This document shows, piece after piece, positions 27,108 to 36,118 of a stretch of 64,000 nt of DNA. The stretch covers positions 153,462 through 217,461 of the forward strand of contig NZ_BEWO01000003.1 in NCBI RefSeq assembly GCF_002723975.1, read 5' to 3'. The number at the start of each line of letters is the position of its first letter. Position 1 is the stretch's first letter. This DNA is from Gluconobacter japonicus (lineage in GTDB: Bacteria; Pseudomonadota; Alphaproteobacteria; Acetobacterales; Acetobacteraceae). Both the position numbers and the translations under genes were made by a program. The notes under the pieces were generated by a model. It did not search any database and was not told the origin of the DNA. It saw only the letters and a list, made by a program, of their open reading frames with translations.

Positions 27108-28876
27108 TCGTCCTCGTCAGGCTGGGCCGCATCAAGATTGATGAGTTCGGCCTCAGCATCCGCAATCCCCTGGGCTTTCGCATGCTCCAGCCATTTCCGG
27201 CCTTCCTGCAGATCCGTCACCCCTGCCAGACCGCGGATCAGATACCGCCCCAACATAAGTTGGGCCAGACCATTCCCAAGTTGGGCCGCCTTCATGAACC
27301 ACTTCTGAGCTTCAACGCGATTTTCCGGCACATCATGTCCGCCGCCATACATGGCTGCGAGCGAGAACATCGCATCCACGTTTCCGCTTTCTGCGGCGGC
27401 ACGATAAAGCTCCATTGCACGACCATGATCTTTGCGGCCATTGATCTGCCCCGTGACGAGAAGCTGCCCGACGGCAACCTGTGCCTCTCCCATTCCGGCC
27501 TCTGCCGCCTTCTCCATCCAGTGCATGGCCTGGGTTGGATCGGCCTGTACGCCGCGCCCCTCCAGTAGCATTTTACCGTACCAGAACTGGGCGTTCACAA
27601 CGCCATCTGCGGCCTTCTGCATCCAGCGGGCTGCTTCCCGACTGTCGACCGTACCGCCGACACCCTGATCGAAGCACACACCAAGATTGAAAGCCCCAAC
27701 CAAATCCCCACGTTCGGCAGCACGCTCGAAACGCTCTTTCAGGGCCTGCTTTTCATCATCCGTTGCAGAAGCTCCTGTCAGAATCAGATTGCCGAAATCG
27801 GCATCCGCATGACGGTCTCCGGCTTCTGACGCTACCTGGAACCAATGGGTCGCCACCTCCGGATCACGGTGGACGCCATTTCCAGTCAGGTAAAGCAGAC
27901 CCAGTGCTCGCGCTGCACCACCATGTTTCTGCTCTGCAGCCAGGCGATACCAGTTTGCCGCTTCCATCAGATTGGGGGGAAGCTCACCACCCTGGGCATA
28001 AAGATCCCCTAGCAGCGCAGCTGATTCCGCATCCCCGTTCAGGGCAGCCCGTCGCAGCCAGGTTTCGGCACGACCATAATGCTGCTCAATCCCGACGCCT
28101 TCCAGCAGGAAAAGGCCATAGCGGGCCTGTGCACCCACAATATTCCGTTCTGCCGCCTGCTGATAATATCGTGCGGCAGCTCCCATGTCCCGAGGAACAC
28201 CAGCACCGGCCTCGCTCATGCGCCCAAGAATATCGAAGGCTGTCCCCAGCCCACCCTTGGTCGCTTCTTTCAGATGATGAGCCGCAAGGGTTCTAGCCTC
28301 ATCTGTTTCGGCCTGATGGAGAATGGCCAACGCCAGACCAAGATGCCCCTGTGAACATCCCGCAGCAGCAGATCGTTCGTACCAGGCTCGCGCCTGAACA
28401 GCATCCCGCAGATCCTCGGGGCCATTGGTCAGAATATAGCCAAGAAGGGCCTGCGCATCGGCAGATCCTGCATTGGCGGCAATCTGTCCCCAATGAAACC
28501 CTTTGTGGAAATCAGGGTGTCGCGTTCCCAAAGTCGGGGGAGCTGCAAGATCAAACGTTGCCGCCGTTTTGCGGATTTCAAAACCTTCAGGAAATCCGAT
28601 CGTATAGAGCGTTGCCAGAACAAAGGCAGCTTCAACATGGCCTGCTTCTGCAGCACCAAGCATCCAGTATGCGCCTTCCTCGAGGCTGGGCGGAACTCCT
28701 GTCCCATCAAGATAGGCCCGCCCGATGCGGAAAGACGCTTCCGTATCGCCCGCGATAGCCAGACGGCTGAGAAGCGCAAACCCCCGAACGGAATCGCCTG
28801 CTTCCATCAGCCGAACGCCTTCCTCCACTTTCCCTTTTGAAGAAAGAAGAGACGCAATGCGACGCTTGAATGTCAT
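27104..28876 (-). CDS. Sel1-repeat (SLR) protein
   Basis: This 590-residue protein is built almost wholly of Sel1 repeats of about 36 residues, seen as recurring A..G...A.f.lG..Y..G.gv..d...A..W...AA patterns (for example ASFRIGRAYLDGTGVPPSLE and GGAARALGLLYLTGNGV). No signal peptide is evident. Such proteins act as protein-interaction scaffolds in envelope and polysaccharide systems. The stop overlaps the start of the following glycosyltransferase gene, so the two are coupled and may act together. A terminator upstream (28904-28929) separates it from the type I secretion genes. Confidence 0.9.
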   Translation of the reverse strand: MTFKRRIASLLSSKGKVEEGVRLMEAGDSVRGFALLSRLAIAGDTEASFRIGRAYLDGTGVPPSLEEGAYWMLGAAEAGHVEAAFVLATLYTIGFPEGFEIRKTAATFDLAAPPTLGTRHPDFHKGFHWGQIAANAGSADAQALLGYILTNGPEDLRDAVQARAWYERSAAAGCSQGHLGLALAILHQAETDEARTLAAHHLKEATKGGLGTAFDILGRMSEAGAGVPRDMGAAARYYQQAAERNIVGAQARYGLFLLEGVGIEQHYGRAETWLRRAALNGDAESAALLGDLYAQGGELPPNLMEAANWYRLAAEQKHGGAARALGLLYLTGNGVHRDPEVATHWFQVASEAGDRHADADFGNLILTGASATDDEKQALKERFERAAERGDLVGAFNLGVCFDQGVGGTVDSREAARWMQKAADGVVNAQFWYGKMLLEGRGVQADPTQAMHWMEKAAEAGMGEAQVAVGQLLVTGQINGRKDHGRAMELYRAAAESGNVDAMFSLAAMYGGGHDVPENRVEAQKWFMKAAQLGNGLAQLMLGRYLIRGLAGVTDLQEGRKWLEHAKAQGIADAEAELINLDAAQPDEDD

Positions 28877-28903
28877 GGTTTCAATCCCGGTCCGATAGAA
28901 GTG

Positions 28904-28929
28904 AAAAACGCCCGGAGAGCCCGGGCGTT
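28904..28929 (-). terminator. Intrinsic terminator after the HlyD-family gene
   Basis: On the minus strand, AACGCCCGG and CCGGGCGTT form a 9-base stem with a 5-base loop, followed by a T-run (the A-run at 28904-28908 on the plus strand). It ends the ABC/HlyD transcript before the Sel1 gene. Confidence 0.85.
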
Positions 28930-28937
28930 CTCTGGCC

Positions 28938-30395
28938 TTACGGCTCTCTCATACCGTTCGTCAGGGCCGGAGCAACCCGCCCGAAGAGATACTTCAGGAT
29001 TGTCCGCTGGCCAACGTCAATATCTGCTGTTGCCGGCATACCGGGCGTAGGATGGAAGAAGTCCGGCTGTCCGTGGAGTGTGTAACGATCAATCCTTAGG
29101 CGGACACGATAGTACACTGATCCGTCTGGGCCTCCTGCTACCGCACTATTGTCTCCAGGATTGCTCCCATCAGATTTTTCAAAAGAGTCTGCGCTGATAA
29201 CATGCACTGTTGCTTCAGCACCGCCGTACTGATTGTACTGAAACGCTGCAAATTTCACGATCGCATGATCTCCAATTTTCACGAAAGCCGCATCGCTGGC
29301 TTTCATGACAGCTTCCATCTCCACACCGGAACCTGTCGGAACCAGTGTCATGAACTGACCGGCTGACTGCAGGACAGAACCGATTGAAGCCTTGGCAATC
29401 GTGAGAACAATACCGTCTTCCGGAGCCTTGAGCAGAATAAGATCCTGACGCAGACGCGCCTTCTCATATGAACTGCGATATTCATCCAGATGATGCTGGG
29501 TTTCCGTCAGGTTCGTGTAAACCTGAGCTTTCCAGTTCTCGATATAGCTGTCGCGTTCAGCTTTCATGGCCGCTATCTTGCTTTCAGCAGAGTTTGCACT
29601 CTGCTGCGCAGAGATTTCTGCACGCTCAGCTTCCATCATATCATTCTGGGCTGCGAGCGTAGAGAGACGTGATCCGACCTGATCAGCCTGTTCATGCTGG
29701 CGCATTTTCAGAATTTCAGAAGCAACACGCATCTTGCTGGCATACATGGCCGCATTGGCCCGATACCCTTGCAGATCGCTTTCCAGACCAGCCAACTGCT
29801 GATTATAATTCTGGACCCGCGCACGATATTCACTCCGCCGCCGCAGGAAAGCAGCTCCCTGCTGAACAGATGCGGGATTGGATGTATCAGGCACATAGTC
29901 CTTGTCGTCAGCTTCCGCTTTCAGACGATCAAGTTCAGCCTGATAGGCATCCCGCTGCAGACCCATGTTCGTGATGTCGGCTTCTGTGATGGTCGGATCA
30001 AGATGCGCCAGCACCTGTCCCTTCTTCACGAAGTCGCCCACATGCACATCGATGGAACGAACAATCGATGTTTCCAGTGGCTGCACGACAATGGTGGGCT
30101 GCGTAGACGTCAGACGTCCTGTCGTGCTGACAACACGATTGATTGGGAAAAATGCCATTCCTGCCAGACAGGCTAGAAACAGACATCCAATCAGCCAGAC
30201 CACGTAACGCGCAGAAGGCGTGGCAGGCAGATTAACCAGCCCTGCTGTCGGGGAATGGAATTCCAGCAGGGCAATGGGCATATCCTGCGGCGCAAACGGA
30301 TCTGTCGCGGCACGCGGTACATGGCTGTTGAAGTTCTCGTGACCATTCTCTTCTGGAGCCTGACCATTCTGCGGAATCATGTCGGAGGAGCTCAT
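28938..30395 (-). CDS. HlyD-family type I secretion membrane fusion protein
   Basis: This 485-residue adaptor links an ABC exporter to an outer-membrane channel. It has a cytoplasmic N-terminal tail, one membrane segment at about residues 65-85 (VVWLIGCLFLACLAGMAFF), and a lipoyl half-motif (VHVGDFVKKGQVLAHLDPT). Long alpha-helical coiled coils run from about 150 to 330, followed by the second lipoyl half (LKAPEDGIVLTIAKASIGSV) and beta-domains ending in a C-terminal hydrophobic strand. The start is ATG at 30395, only 3 bases after the ABC gene, so the two form an operon. A TolC-like channel is not in the window. Confidence 0.92.
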   Translation of the reverse strand: MSSSDMIPQNGQAPEENGHENFNSHVPRAATDPFAPQDMPIALLEFHSPTAGLVNLPATPSARYVVWLIGCLFLACLAGMAFFPINRVVSTTGRLTSTQPTIVVQPLETSIVRSIDVHVGDFVKKGQVLAHLDPTITEADITNMGLQRDAYQAELDRLKAEADDKDYVPDTSNPASVQQGAAFLRRRSEYRARVQNYNQQLAGLESDLQGYRANAAMYASKMRVASEILKMRQHEQADQVGSRLSTLAAQNDMMEAERAEISAQQSANSAESKIAAMKAERDSYIENWKAQVYTNLTETQHHLDEYRSSYEKARLRQDLILLKAPEDGIVLTIAKASIGSVLQSAGQFMTLVPTGSGVEMEAVMKASDAAFVKIGDHAIVKFAAFQYNQYGGAEATVHVISADSFEKSDGSNPGDNSAVAGGPDGSVYYRVRLRIDRYTLHGQPDFFHPTPGMPATADIDVGQRTILKYLFGRVAPALTNGMREP

Positions 30396-30398
30396 GTC

Positions 30399-32621
30399 TT
30401 ATTCTCCTTCGGTCAGTTGGCTGGACTCGCCAGAGGCGCCCGCAGAATTGAGATGGCGATTCTGCTGTAGCCACAACGTCCGGTAGATCTCACAGCGTTC
30501 CAGCAGAACATGATGCGGTGCGATATCCACAAGCTTACCCTGGTCCATCACGGCAATCTGATGACAATCCACCAGCGAAGACAGACGGTGAGAAACGATC
30601 ACCATCGTTCTTCCCTTGCCGATCCGCTGAAGATTGGCGTTCACCAAAGCTTCGGATTCAGGATCAAGAGCGGACGTTGCTTCATCAAGAATCATCAGCT
30701 TCGGATCACTGATGACGGCACGCGCAATGGCCAGACGCTGACGCTGACCACCCGAAATGTTGGTCGACCCTTCCTCAATAAAAGTATCGTATCCGGCAGG
30801 CATCCGTTCGATGAATTCTTCAGCCCCCGCCAACCTTGCAGCGCGAATGGCGTCATCAATGGTTAGTCCAGGACGTCCCGCGGTAATATTGTCCTTGACT
30901 GTACCACGGAACAGGAAGTTGTCCTGCAACACCACACCAAAAGAGCGACGCAAATGAGTCAGGTTGATCTCACGCAGATCCACCCCGTCCAGACGAAGAT
31001 AACCCGTATAGTTGCGGCTGACACCCTGAAGAAGGCGTGTAACAGTCGACTTACCGGAACCAGACCGCCCCACCAATCCCAGCATCGTTCCTGCCGGCAC
31101 TTCAAAACTGACGTTATTCAGAGCTTTCGTGGAAGAACCCGGGTAAGAGAAGTTTACATCCCTGAAAGACAGAGCCCCCTTGATGGGAGGCCGCATCCCG
31201 GTCGTAAGCGCTTTTGTCTCGGTCGGCTGGTTCAGCACAGCGCCTGCCTCACTCAGTGACACCGTCACTTCATTCACAGCCTCCATCAGCCTTGCCAACC
31301 CAACCAGCGGCTGGGCCACACGACCACCTAGCATCATGAAGCCCGCCAGCGCGCCAGCCTGCATATTGCTGGCGTTCGTCAGCACCAGATAAGCGCCGAC
31401 AAGAATGACGCCACGACTGATGAAGGCATCGAAAGGCATCACGAGGGTCTGAGGCCAGTTGGACATGCGCCCAGCAGCCAGTTTCCACCGAACCACTTCC
31501 GCCGTTTTCTCATCCCATTCTTCACGACGGGTTGGCTCAAGCGCCAGTGTCTTGACGGTTCGAATACCAGCGACTGTTTCGTAAAGGGTTGAGCCGCGGT
31601 TCATTTCCGCCCGAACCTGACGTCCCATGATACGGGTCAGAATAGGCAGGAAGATAACGACGACCAACCCGATACAGCCAGCCCCGGCAATCGTTATCCA
31701 GGCAAGTGTCGGACTGAGTACGAAAAGAATTGGCAGCACGACAACAAGTGTAAACAGATCCAGAAGGGTACTCATCAACTGGCCAGTGAGAAAGTCACGG
31801 ACCTTGAAGATCGCCATAAAGCGACCCAGAATTTCGCCTGTCTGTTGCCGCTCATAGAATTCGAGTGGAAGGGCAAGCAGGCGGTTAAAGGCATGCAACG
31901 AAATTCTCGCGTCCAACCGGGTCGACAAGACCAGCGAAAGCTCTCGTCGGGCGTAACTCAGGAGAACTTCATAGAACGTCAGAATAACAACGAAAGCCGT
32001 TAGAGAAACCAGTGTCGCCATCGAGTGGTAGTTCACCACCCTGTCCAGCACCTGCATCACGATCAGGGCGGGAAAAACCTGAAGAATACTGAGTACCATG
32101 GAAGAAAAAGCAATATCCCGGAGAATATACTTCTCCCGCATGGTCATCTTGGCAAACCAAAGCAGGTCAAACCGCGCATCAGCTTCAGACTCGTTGATGC
32201 GCCTCTTCACCAGAAGCACATCCCCAGTCCAGACCTGGGAAAGACGCAGTTCATCAACGGGAACAGGCGCATCCCCTTCGCCACCCATCGGATCCCGGAG
32301 CCAGACAATGCCCTTGTCCGCATTCGCCGAGACCATAAGTCCCGCAGAGCCGTCTTTGAACATCAGAACAACAGGCGGGGTATTCCGAAGACGGATCAGG
32401 TAGCGCCACCGGAGACGCATTCCCTTGGCCACAACACCCTGCGATGTCAGCCAACGTGCCAGAGACGCAGGAGAAGGCGAGGATTCACCCGGCTCGGCCG
32501 CAAAGTCGCGGATATCAAGCTCAACCCCGTGGAAACGGGCAGCAGCCATGGTTGCATATAGTCGGATGACTGCCGGGCTTACGTCCCTTCCGGGGCCAGA
32601 CACGCGCTGGGTTTGCTCCAC
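30399..32621 (-). CDS. Type I secretion ABC exporter (HlyB-like) with degenerate C39-like domain
   Basis: This 740-residue protein combines an N-terminal C39-like domain (about residues 10-150), six transmembrane helices (about 170-450) and an ATPase domain (about 490-715). The ATPase shows Walker A GRSGSGKST, signature NISGGQRQRLAIAR, Walker B LMILDEATSALD and the H-loop VSHRLSS. The N-terminal domain has no cysteine at the usual catalytic place (ATMAAARFHG), so it should bind cargo rather than cut it, as in HlyB-type transporters. The start is GTG at 32621. It is co-transcribed with the HlyD adaptor. No RTX-type cargo gene is nearby. Confidence 0.9.
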   Translation of the reverse strand: MEQTQRVSGPGRDVSPAVIRLYATMAAARFHGVELDIRDFAAEPGESSPSPASLARWLTSQGVVAKGMRLRWRYLIRLRNTPPVVLMFKDGSAGLMVSANADKGIVWLRDPMGGEGDAPVPVDELRLSQVWTGDVLLVKRRINESEADARFDLLWFAKMTMREKYILRDIAFSSMVLSILQVFPALIVMQVLDRVVNYHSMATLVSLTAFVVILTFYEVLLSYARRELSLVLSTRLDARISLHAFNRLLALPLEFYERQQTGEILGRFMAIFKVRDFLTGQLMSTLLDLFTLVVVLPILFVLSPTLAWITIAGAGCIGLVVVIFLPILTRIMGRQVRAEMNRGSTLYETVAGIRTVKTLALEPTRREEWDEKTAEVVRWKLAAGRMSNWPQTLVMPFDAFISRGVILVGAYLVLTNASNMQAGALAGFMMLGGRVAQPLVGLARLMEAVNEVTVSLSEAGAVLNQPTETKALTTGMRPPIKGALSFRDVNFSYPGSSTKALNNVSFEVPAGTMLGLVGRSGSGKSTVTRLLQGVSRNYTGYLRLDGVDLREINLTHLRRSFGVVLQDNFLFRGTVKDNITAGRPGLTIDDAIRAARLAGAEEFIERMPAGYDTFIEEGSTNISGGQRQRLAIARAVISDPKLMILDEATSALDPESEALVNANLQRIGKGRTMVIVSHRLSSLVDCHQIAVMDQGKLVDIAPHHVLLERCEIYRTLWLQQNRHLNSAGASGESSQLTEGE

Positions 32622-32748
32622 GAAATGTCCTCTATGCTGTGGTCCCGCACAGGCGGCATCAAAGGCAGAAACGCCCGTTCATATTTCATGAATAGAGAAT
32701 ACTATCTTTTCCGTCACCTCCCCCTTTCTCCCTGAAGAAAAAATCTTT

Positions 32749-32865
32749 TCAAAAAGAAGAGTCACTTCCTTCCAAAACTTGTTTCTTTTCGAAGAAACAC
32801 CAACACGAAACTCTGTGCGGAAATGTCTTTTTATGACTGTGCTTCACTGGCGTTTGGAATTCCAT
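32749..32865 (-). CDS. Possible 38-residue small protein upstream of the exporter
   Basis: An ATG at 32865 follows a GGAGG by 8 bases, an unusually good ribosome binding site for a gap of this kind. The frame codes for 38 residues with the motif SCWCFF in the middle and a polar ending (EGSDSSF). An in-frame ATG at 32880 overlaps the binding site. It is on the same strand as the exporter and ends 128 bases before it. The peptide resembles nothing I know and has no double-glycine leader. The same DNA holds a perfect 8-base hairpin with a TTCG loop (32780-32799), so this may be a structured leader rather than a gene. The rest of the 340-base gap shows no other clear feature. Confidence 0.25.
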   Translation of the reverse strand: MEFQTPVKHSHKKTFPHRVSCWCFFEKKQVLEGSDSSF

Positions 32866-32961
32866 GGTAAAAACCTCCATAAAAATCCTGTGAGTTCTTT
32901 CATGATCTTCCGCGGTGTCCCATGTGAGAAGGCACCAGCATCCATTTGACAGAGACGTTTC

Positions 32962-34416
32962 ATGCAGCTTCTTCGCCAGTACGCCACCCTGCCGGAACGG
33001 TTCTCTACCCCCCTGCAAAGCCGTCCTTTTCAGGCGCCTCTCCTGATCGCGCTGAATGAGCCGCTTGCCATAGCTCTTGGACTCTCACCCGAGTGGCTGA
33101 AAAGCCCTGCCGGAATGTCCCTGCTCTCTCACGGCCTGCGTCCGGACGGCCTTCCCTCTGTCGCCATGGCCTATGCGGGCCACCAGTTCGGGCATTTCGT
33201 TCCTTCTTTAGGAGATGGGCGAGCCATGCTGGTAGGAGAACTTCAGGACTTGCACGGACAGGTCTGGGATCTACACCTCAAAGGCTCCGGCCCAACCCCT
33301 TTTTCACGTCGCGGAGACGGACACGCAGCATTGGGGCCAGTCCTGCGCGAATATATTGTCAGTGAAGCAATGGCCGCTCTGGGTATTCCGACAACCCGCG
33401 CTCTCGCCGCCCTTGCAACCGGAGAAAATGTTCTTCGGGAAACGCTGGTGCCCGGCGGCGTCATTGCACGCATTGCCACAAGCCATATTCGCGTTGGCAC
33501 GTTCCAGTACTTTGCAGCACGCGGAGATCTGGAAGCCCTGCACATTCTCATCGATCATATGATTGAGCGCGTCTATCCAGAACTGGCGACCAGCCCCAAT
33601 CGTGCTCTGGCGCTGCTGGAAACTGTCGTACGCCGCCAGGCCCGGCTGGTCGCCCAATGGATGCTTGTCGGCTTCATCCATGGCGTCATGAACACGGACA
33701 ATATGTCCATCGCCGGAGAAACCATTGATTTCGGTCCCTGCGCGTTCCTTGACGCCTATGATCCGGGGCAAGTTTTCAGCTTCATTGACCAGAATGGCCG
33801 CTACGCCTACGGCCAACAGCCAGACATGGCACTATGGAATCTGGGCCGCTTAGCAGAAGCTCTTCTGCCGTGCATTGATCCAGATACGGACAGTGCCGTC
33901 AAAATGGCAACAGAAGCCCTGACAGGTTTCGACGATATCTTTGGAGAAGCCTATCTCGCAGGCTGGCGTCAAAAACTGGGGCTAGCGACAGAGCAGAAAT
34001 CTGACACTACGCTGATTTCCAGACTTCTGACCCTGATGCATCGCAGTGAAGCAGACTTCACTTTGACGTTTCGTGAACTTTGCAATGTTGCCCAGACCGG
34101 CAAGGCATTGAGCTTCCTCAATATCTTCAAGGATCAGGCGCCAGCGACTGTCTGGCTACAGGATTGGCAACACCGCCTTGCCCCGGAGACGATAAGCGCG
34201 GAAGAGCGTGCGTTGGCGATGAAAGCCGTCAACCCGCGGATCATTCCTCGCAATCATCATATTGAGGCCGTCATTACAGCCGCTGTGGCAGGCAACTACG
34301 CGCCTTTCCATCGTCTGAGAGAAGCTCTGTCGCATCCTTTTGACGATGCAGACGATGGTTTGGATCAGCCCCCCGCCCAGCATGAGCAGGTTCGAAACAC
34401 GTTCTGTGGAACCTGA
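32962..34416 (+). CDS. selO: Protein adenylyltransferase SelO (YdiU)
   Basis: This 484-residue pseudokinase-fold enzyme transfers AMP to proteins in response to redox stress. Family motifs are clear: VAMAYAGHQFGHFVPSLGDG, the basic and glycine-rich LKGSGPTPFSRRGDGHAALG, GVIARIATSHIRVGTFQYF, IHGVMNTDNMSIAGETIDFG with the metal-binding Asn and Asp, and NPRIIPRNHHIE. The C-terminus ends FCGT, with the cysteine near the end typical of bacterial SelO. The ATG at 32962 fits the family N-terminus. It is divergent from the type I exporter gene and no regulator is nearby. Confidence 0.95.
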   Translation: MQLLRQYATLPERFSTPLQSRPFQAPLLIALNEPLAIALGLSPEWLKSPAGMSLLSHGLRPDGLPSVAMAYAGHQFGHFVPSLGDGRAMLVGELQDLHGQVWDLHLKGSGPTPFSRRGDGHAALGPVLREYIVSEAMAALGIPTTRALAALATGENVLRETLVPGGVIARIATSHIRVGTFQYFAARGDLEALHILIDHMIERVYPELATSPNRALALLETVVRRQARLVAQWMLVGFIHGVMNTDNMSIAGETIDFGPCAFLDAYDPGQVFSFIDQNGRYAYGQQPDMALWNLGRLAEALLPCIDPDTDSAVKMATEALTGFDDIFGEAYLAGWRQKLGLATEQKSDTTLISRLLTLMHRSEADFTLTFRELCNVAQTGKALSFLNIFKDQAPATVWLQDWQHRLAPETISAEERALAMKAVNPRIIPRNHHIEAVITAAVAGNYAPFHRLREALSHPFDDADDGLDQPPAQHEQVRNTFCGT

Positions 34417-34420
34417 CGGA

Positions 34421-34624
34421 TCAGGCGCCCTGCAAGGTCAAACGGCTGTTGTTGAAAAGACGTCTGACCTGACAATAGAGCGCCAGAAGATCTGGCATGC
34501 ACGCATTATGCAATGCCCGAACACTCTCATGCGTCGCATAGAATCGCAGAGTGTTCATGCTGCTGTTCATGATGGCCGTTCCCAGAAACACGCCGTTGAC
34601 ATGAATAACCTTGGAATTCAGCAT
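34421..34624 (-). CDS. Small hypothetical protein between selO and the biotin operon
   Basis: This 67-residue protein has a composition like a real folded protein (VIHVNGVFLGTAIMNS and LRFYATHESVRALHN followed by a helix LLALYCQVRRLFNN). I do not recognise a family. The ATG at 34624 is preceded by AGGA at about 5 bases; an upstream TTG at 34651 is also in frame. It is convergent with selO (4 bases apart) and divergent from bioA. The region 34625-34819 is upstream sequence for both it and bioA. Confidence 0.45.
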   Translation of the reverse strand: MLNSKVIHVNGVFLGTAIMNSSMNTLRFYATHESVRALHNACMPDLLALYCQVRRLFNNSRLTLQGA

Positions 34625-34819
34625 CGATCCTGACCTTGATTGTCCTTCCAACCGCGAAAGAACGTCCTTTCTGCCGCCACCGACACAGGTCAGGGCAGTG
34701 CAATAACGGGGTTCATGCCAGATCGTTTCCCGTTAAAGCGTGACCTTTTTATGATATCTGATGACAGCATCATGGCCGGGGGGATGGACTTGCCCCGGAC
34801 CATGCGGGAAAACGCTGGA

Positions 34820-36118
34820 ATGTCCTGTACAGTCTCACCCGCCACAGTCTCATCCACCGAGGCGAACCGTTCCGCGGCCGACCTCCCGCATCTTTGGCTA
34901 CCCTACACACAGATGCAGACCGCTCCTTTCCCCGTGGAAGCCGTCCGCACATCCGGAAGCCGCATCACGCTGGCGGATGGTCGCGAACTCGTGGACGGTG
35001 TGGCGGCCTGGTGGACAGCCTGTCACGGCTACAGCCATCCGCACATCCAGCAGGCGCTCATCCAGCAGGCGAGCGCCATGCCCCATGTCATGTTCGGGGG
35101 CATGGTCCATGAGCCGGCGCGCCGTCTGGCCGCGCGACTGGCAGAGCTTCTGCCCGGCGATCTGGAACGGACATTCTTCACGGATTCCGGCTCGGTCGCG
35201 ATGGAAGTCGCGGTCAAGATGGCCGTGCAGTACCACATCAATCGCGGAACAGAGGGACGCACGAAAATGCTGTCCTTCCGTGGCGGCTACCACGGGGACA
35301 CGCTGGGCATGATGTCCATCTGTGACCCCGAAGAGGGGATGCACAGCCTGTTCGCAGGCGTACTGCCAAAACAGGTTTTGGCTGACCTGCCCGTCGATGA
35401 CGCCAGCACTGCCCGGCTTGAAGCCCTTCTGGAAAAGGAAGGCCACACGATCGCCGCCATCGTCACAGAGCCTCTGGTTCAGGGCGCGGGCGGCATGCTG
35501 TTTCACAACCCCGAGGTGTTGCGTCGTCTGCGGGAACTCTGTGACCGCTTTGGTCTCCTGCTGATCCTCGATGAGATCTTTACGGGCTTTGGCCGGACCG
35601 GGACCATGTTCGCCTGTGAGCAGGCCAACATCGTGCCTGACATCGTGGCCCTTTCCAAAGCCCTGACCGGTGGAACCATGGCACTGGCGGCCACCGTTGC
35701 AAGAAGGAGCGTGTTTGAGGCGTTCCTGTCGACGGAAGGTGGCAAAGCACTCATGCATGGCCCGACTTTCATGGCGAACCCATTGGCCTGTGCAGTCGCC
35801 AATGCGTCATTGGATCTGTTCGAACAGGAGCCACGCCTTGAACAGGTCGCCCGGATTTCCGATCAGCTTCGCCGCGAACTAGAACCCTGCCGAACGATCC
35901 CGGGGGTCAAAGATGTGCGCGTGCTGGGCGCAATCGGCGTGGTCGAGCTTGAGAAGATCGAAAACCCGGATGTCCTGCGTCGCGCCTTCGTCACGCACGG
36001 TACCTGGATCAGACCTTTCCGCAATATCGTGTACCTGACACCGGCCTTCACGATCACACCCGCAGACCTTTCCCGCCTGACGTCCAGCATCGTGACCGTT
36101 CTTCAGGACAAAGCATGA
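34820..36118 (+). CDS. bioA: Adenosylmethionine-8-amino-7-oxononanoate aminotransferase BioA
   Basis: This 432-residue PLP enzyme converts 7-keto-8-aminopelargonate to 7,8-diaminopelargonate in biotin synthesis. Motifs include HLWLPYTQMQ, AAWWTACHGYSHPHIQQAL, MFGGMVHEPA, DSGSVAMEVAVKMAVQY, ILDEIFTGFGRTGTMFACEQ and the PLP lysine in ALSKALTGG. With the ATG at 34820 the lysine is residue 280, close to the E. coli position, so I prefer this start. Other in-frame starts lie upstream (34751-34802), and no strong binding site settles the matter. It is the first gene of the biotin operon and overlaps bioF as ATGA. Confidence 0.95.
   Translation: MSCTVSPATVSSTEANRSAADLPHLWLPYTQMQTAPFPVEAVRTSGSRITLADGRELVDGVAAWWTACHGYSHPHIQQALIQQASAMPHVMFGGMVHEPARRLAARLAELLPGDLERTFFTDSGSVAMEVAVKMAVQYHINRGTEGRTKMLSFRGGYHGDTLGMMSICDPEEGMHSLFAGVLPKQVLADLPVDDASTARLEALLEKEGHTIAAIVTEPLVQGAGGMLFHNPEVLRRLRELCDRFGLLLILDEIFTGFGRTGTMFACEQANIVPDIVALSKALTGGTMALAATVARRSVFEAFLSTEGGKALMHGPTFMANPLACAVANASLDLFEQEPRLEQVARISDQLRRELEPCRTIPGVKDVRVLGAIGVVELEKIENPDVLRRAFVTHGTWIRPFRNIVYLTPAFTITPADLSRLTSSIVTVLQDKA

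Noticed and set aside
24147..32621. RTX-type cargo for the exporter
   Set aside because: No repeated GGxGxDxxx sequence or long acidic, cysteine-free protein is present in this region. Any cargo must lie elsewhere or be of another type.
32749..33018. Longer 89-residue form of the small ORF, overlapping selO
   Set aside because: The upstream part is antisense to the selO start. Only the 38-residue form has a good ribosome binding site.
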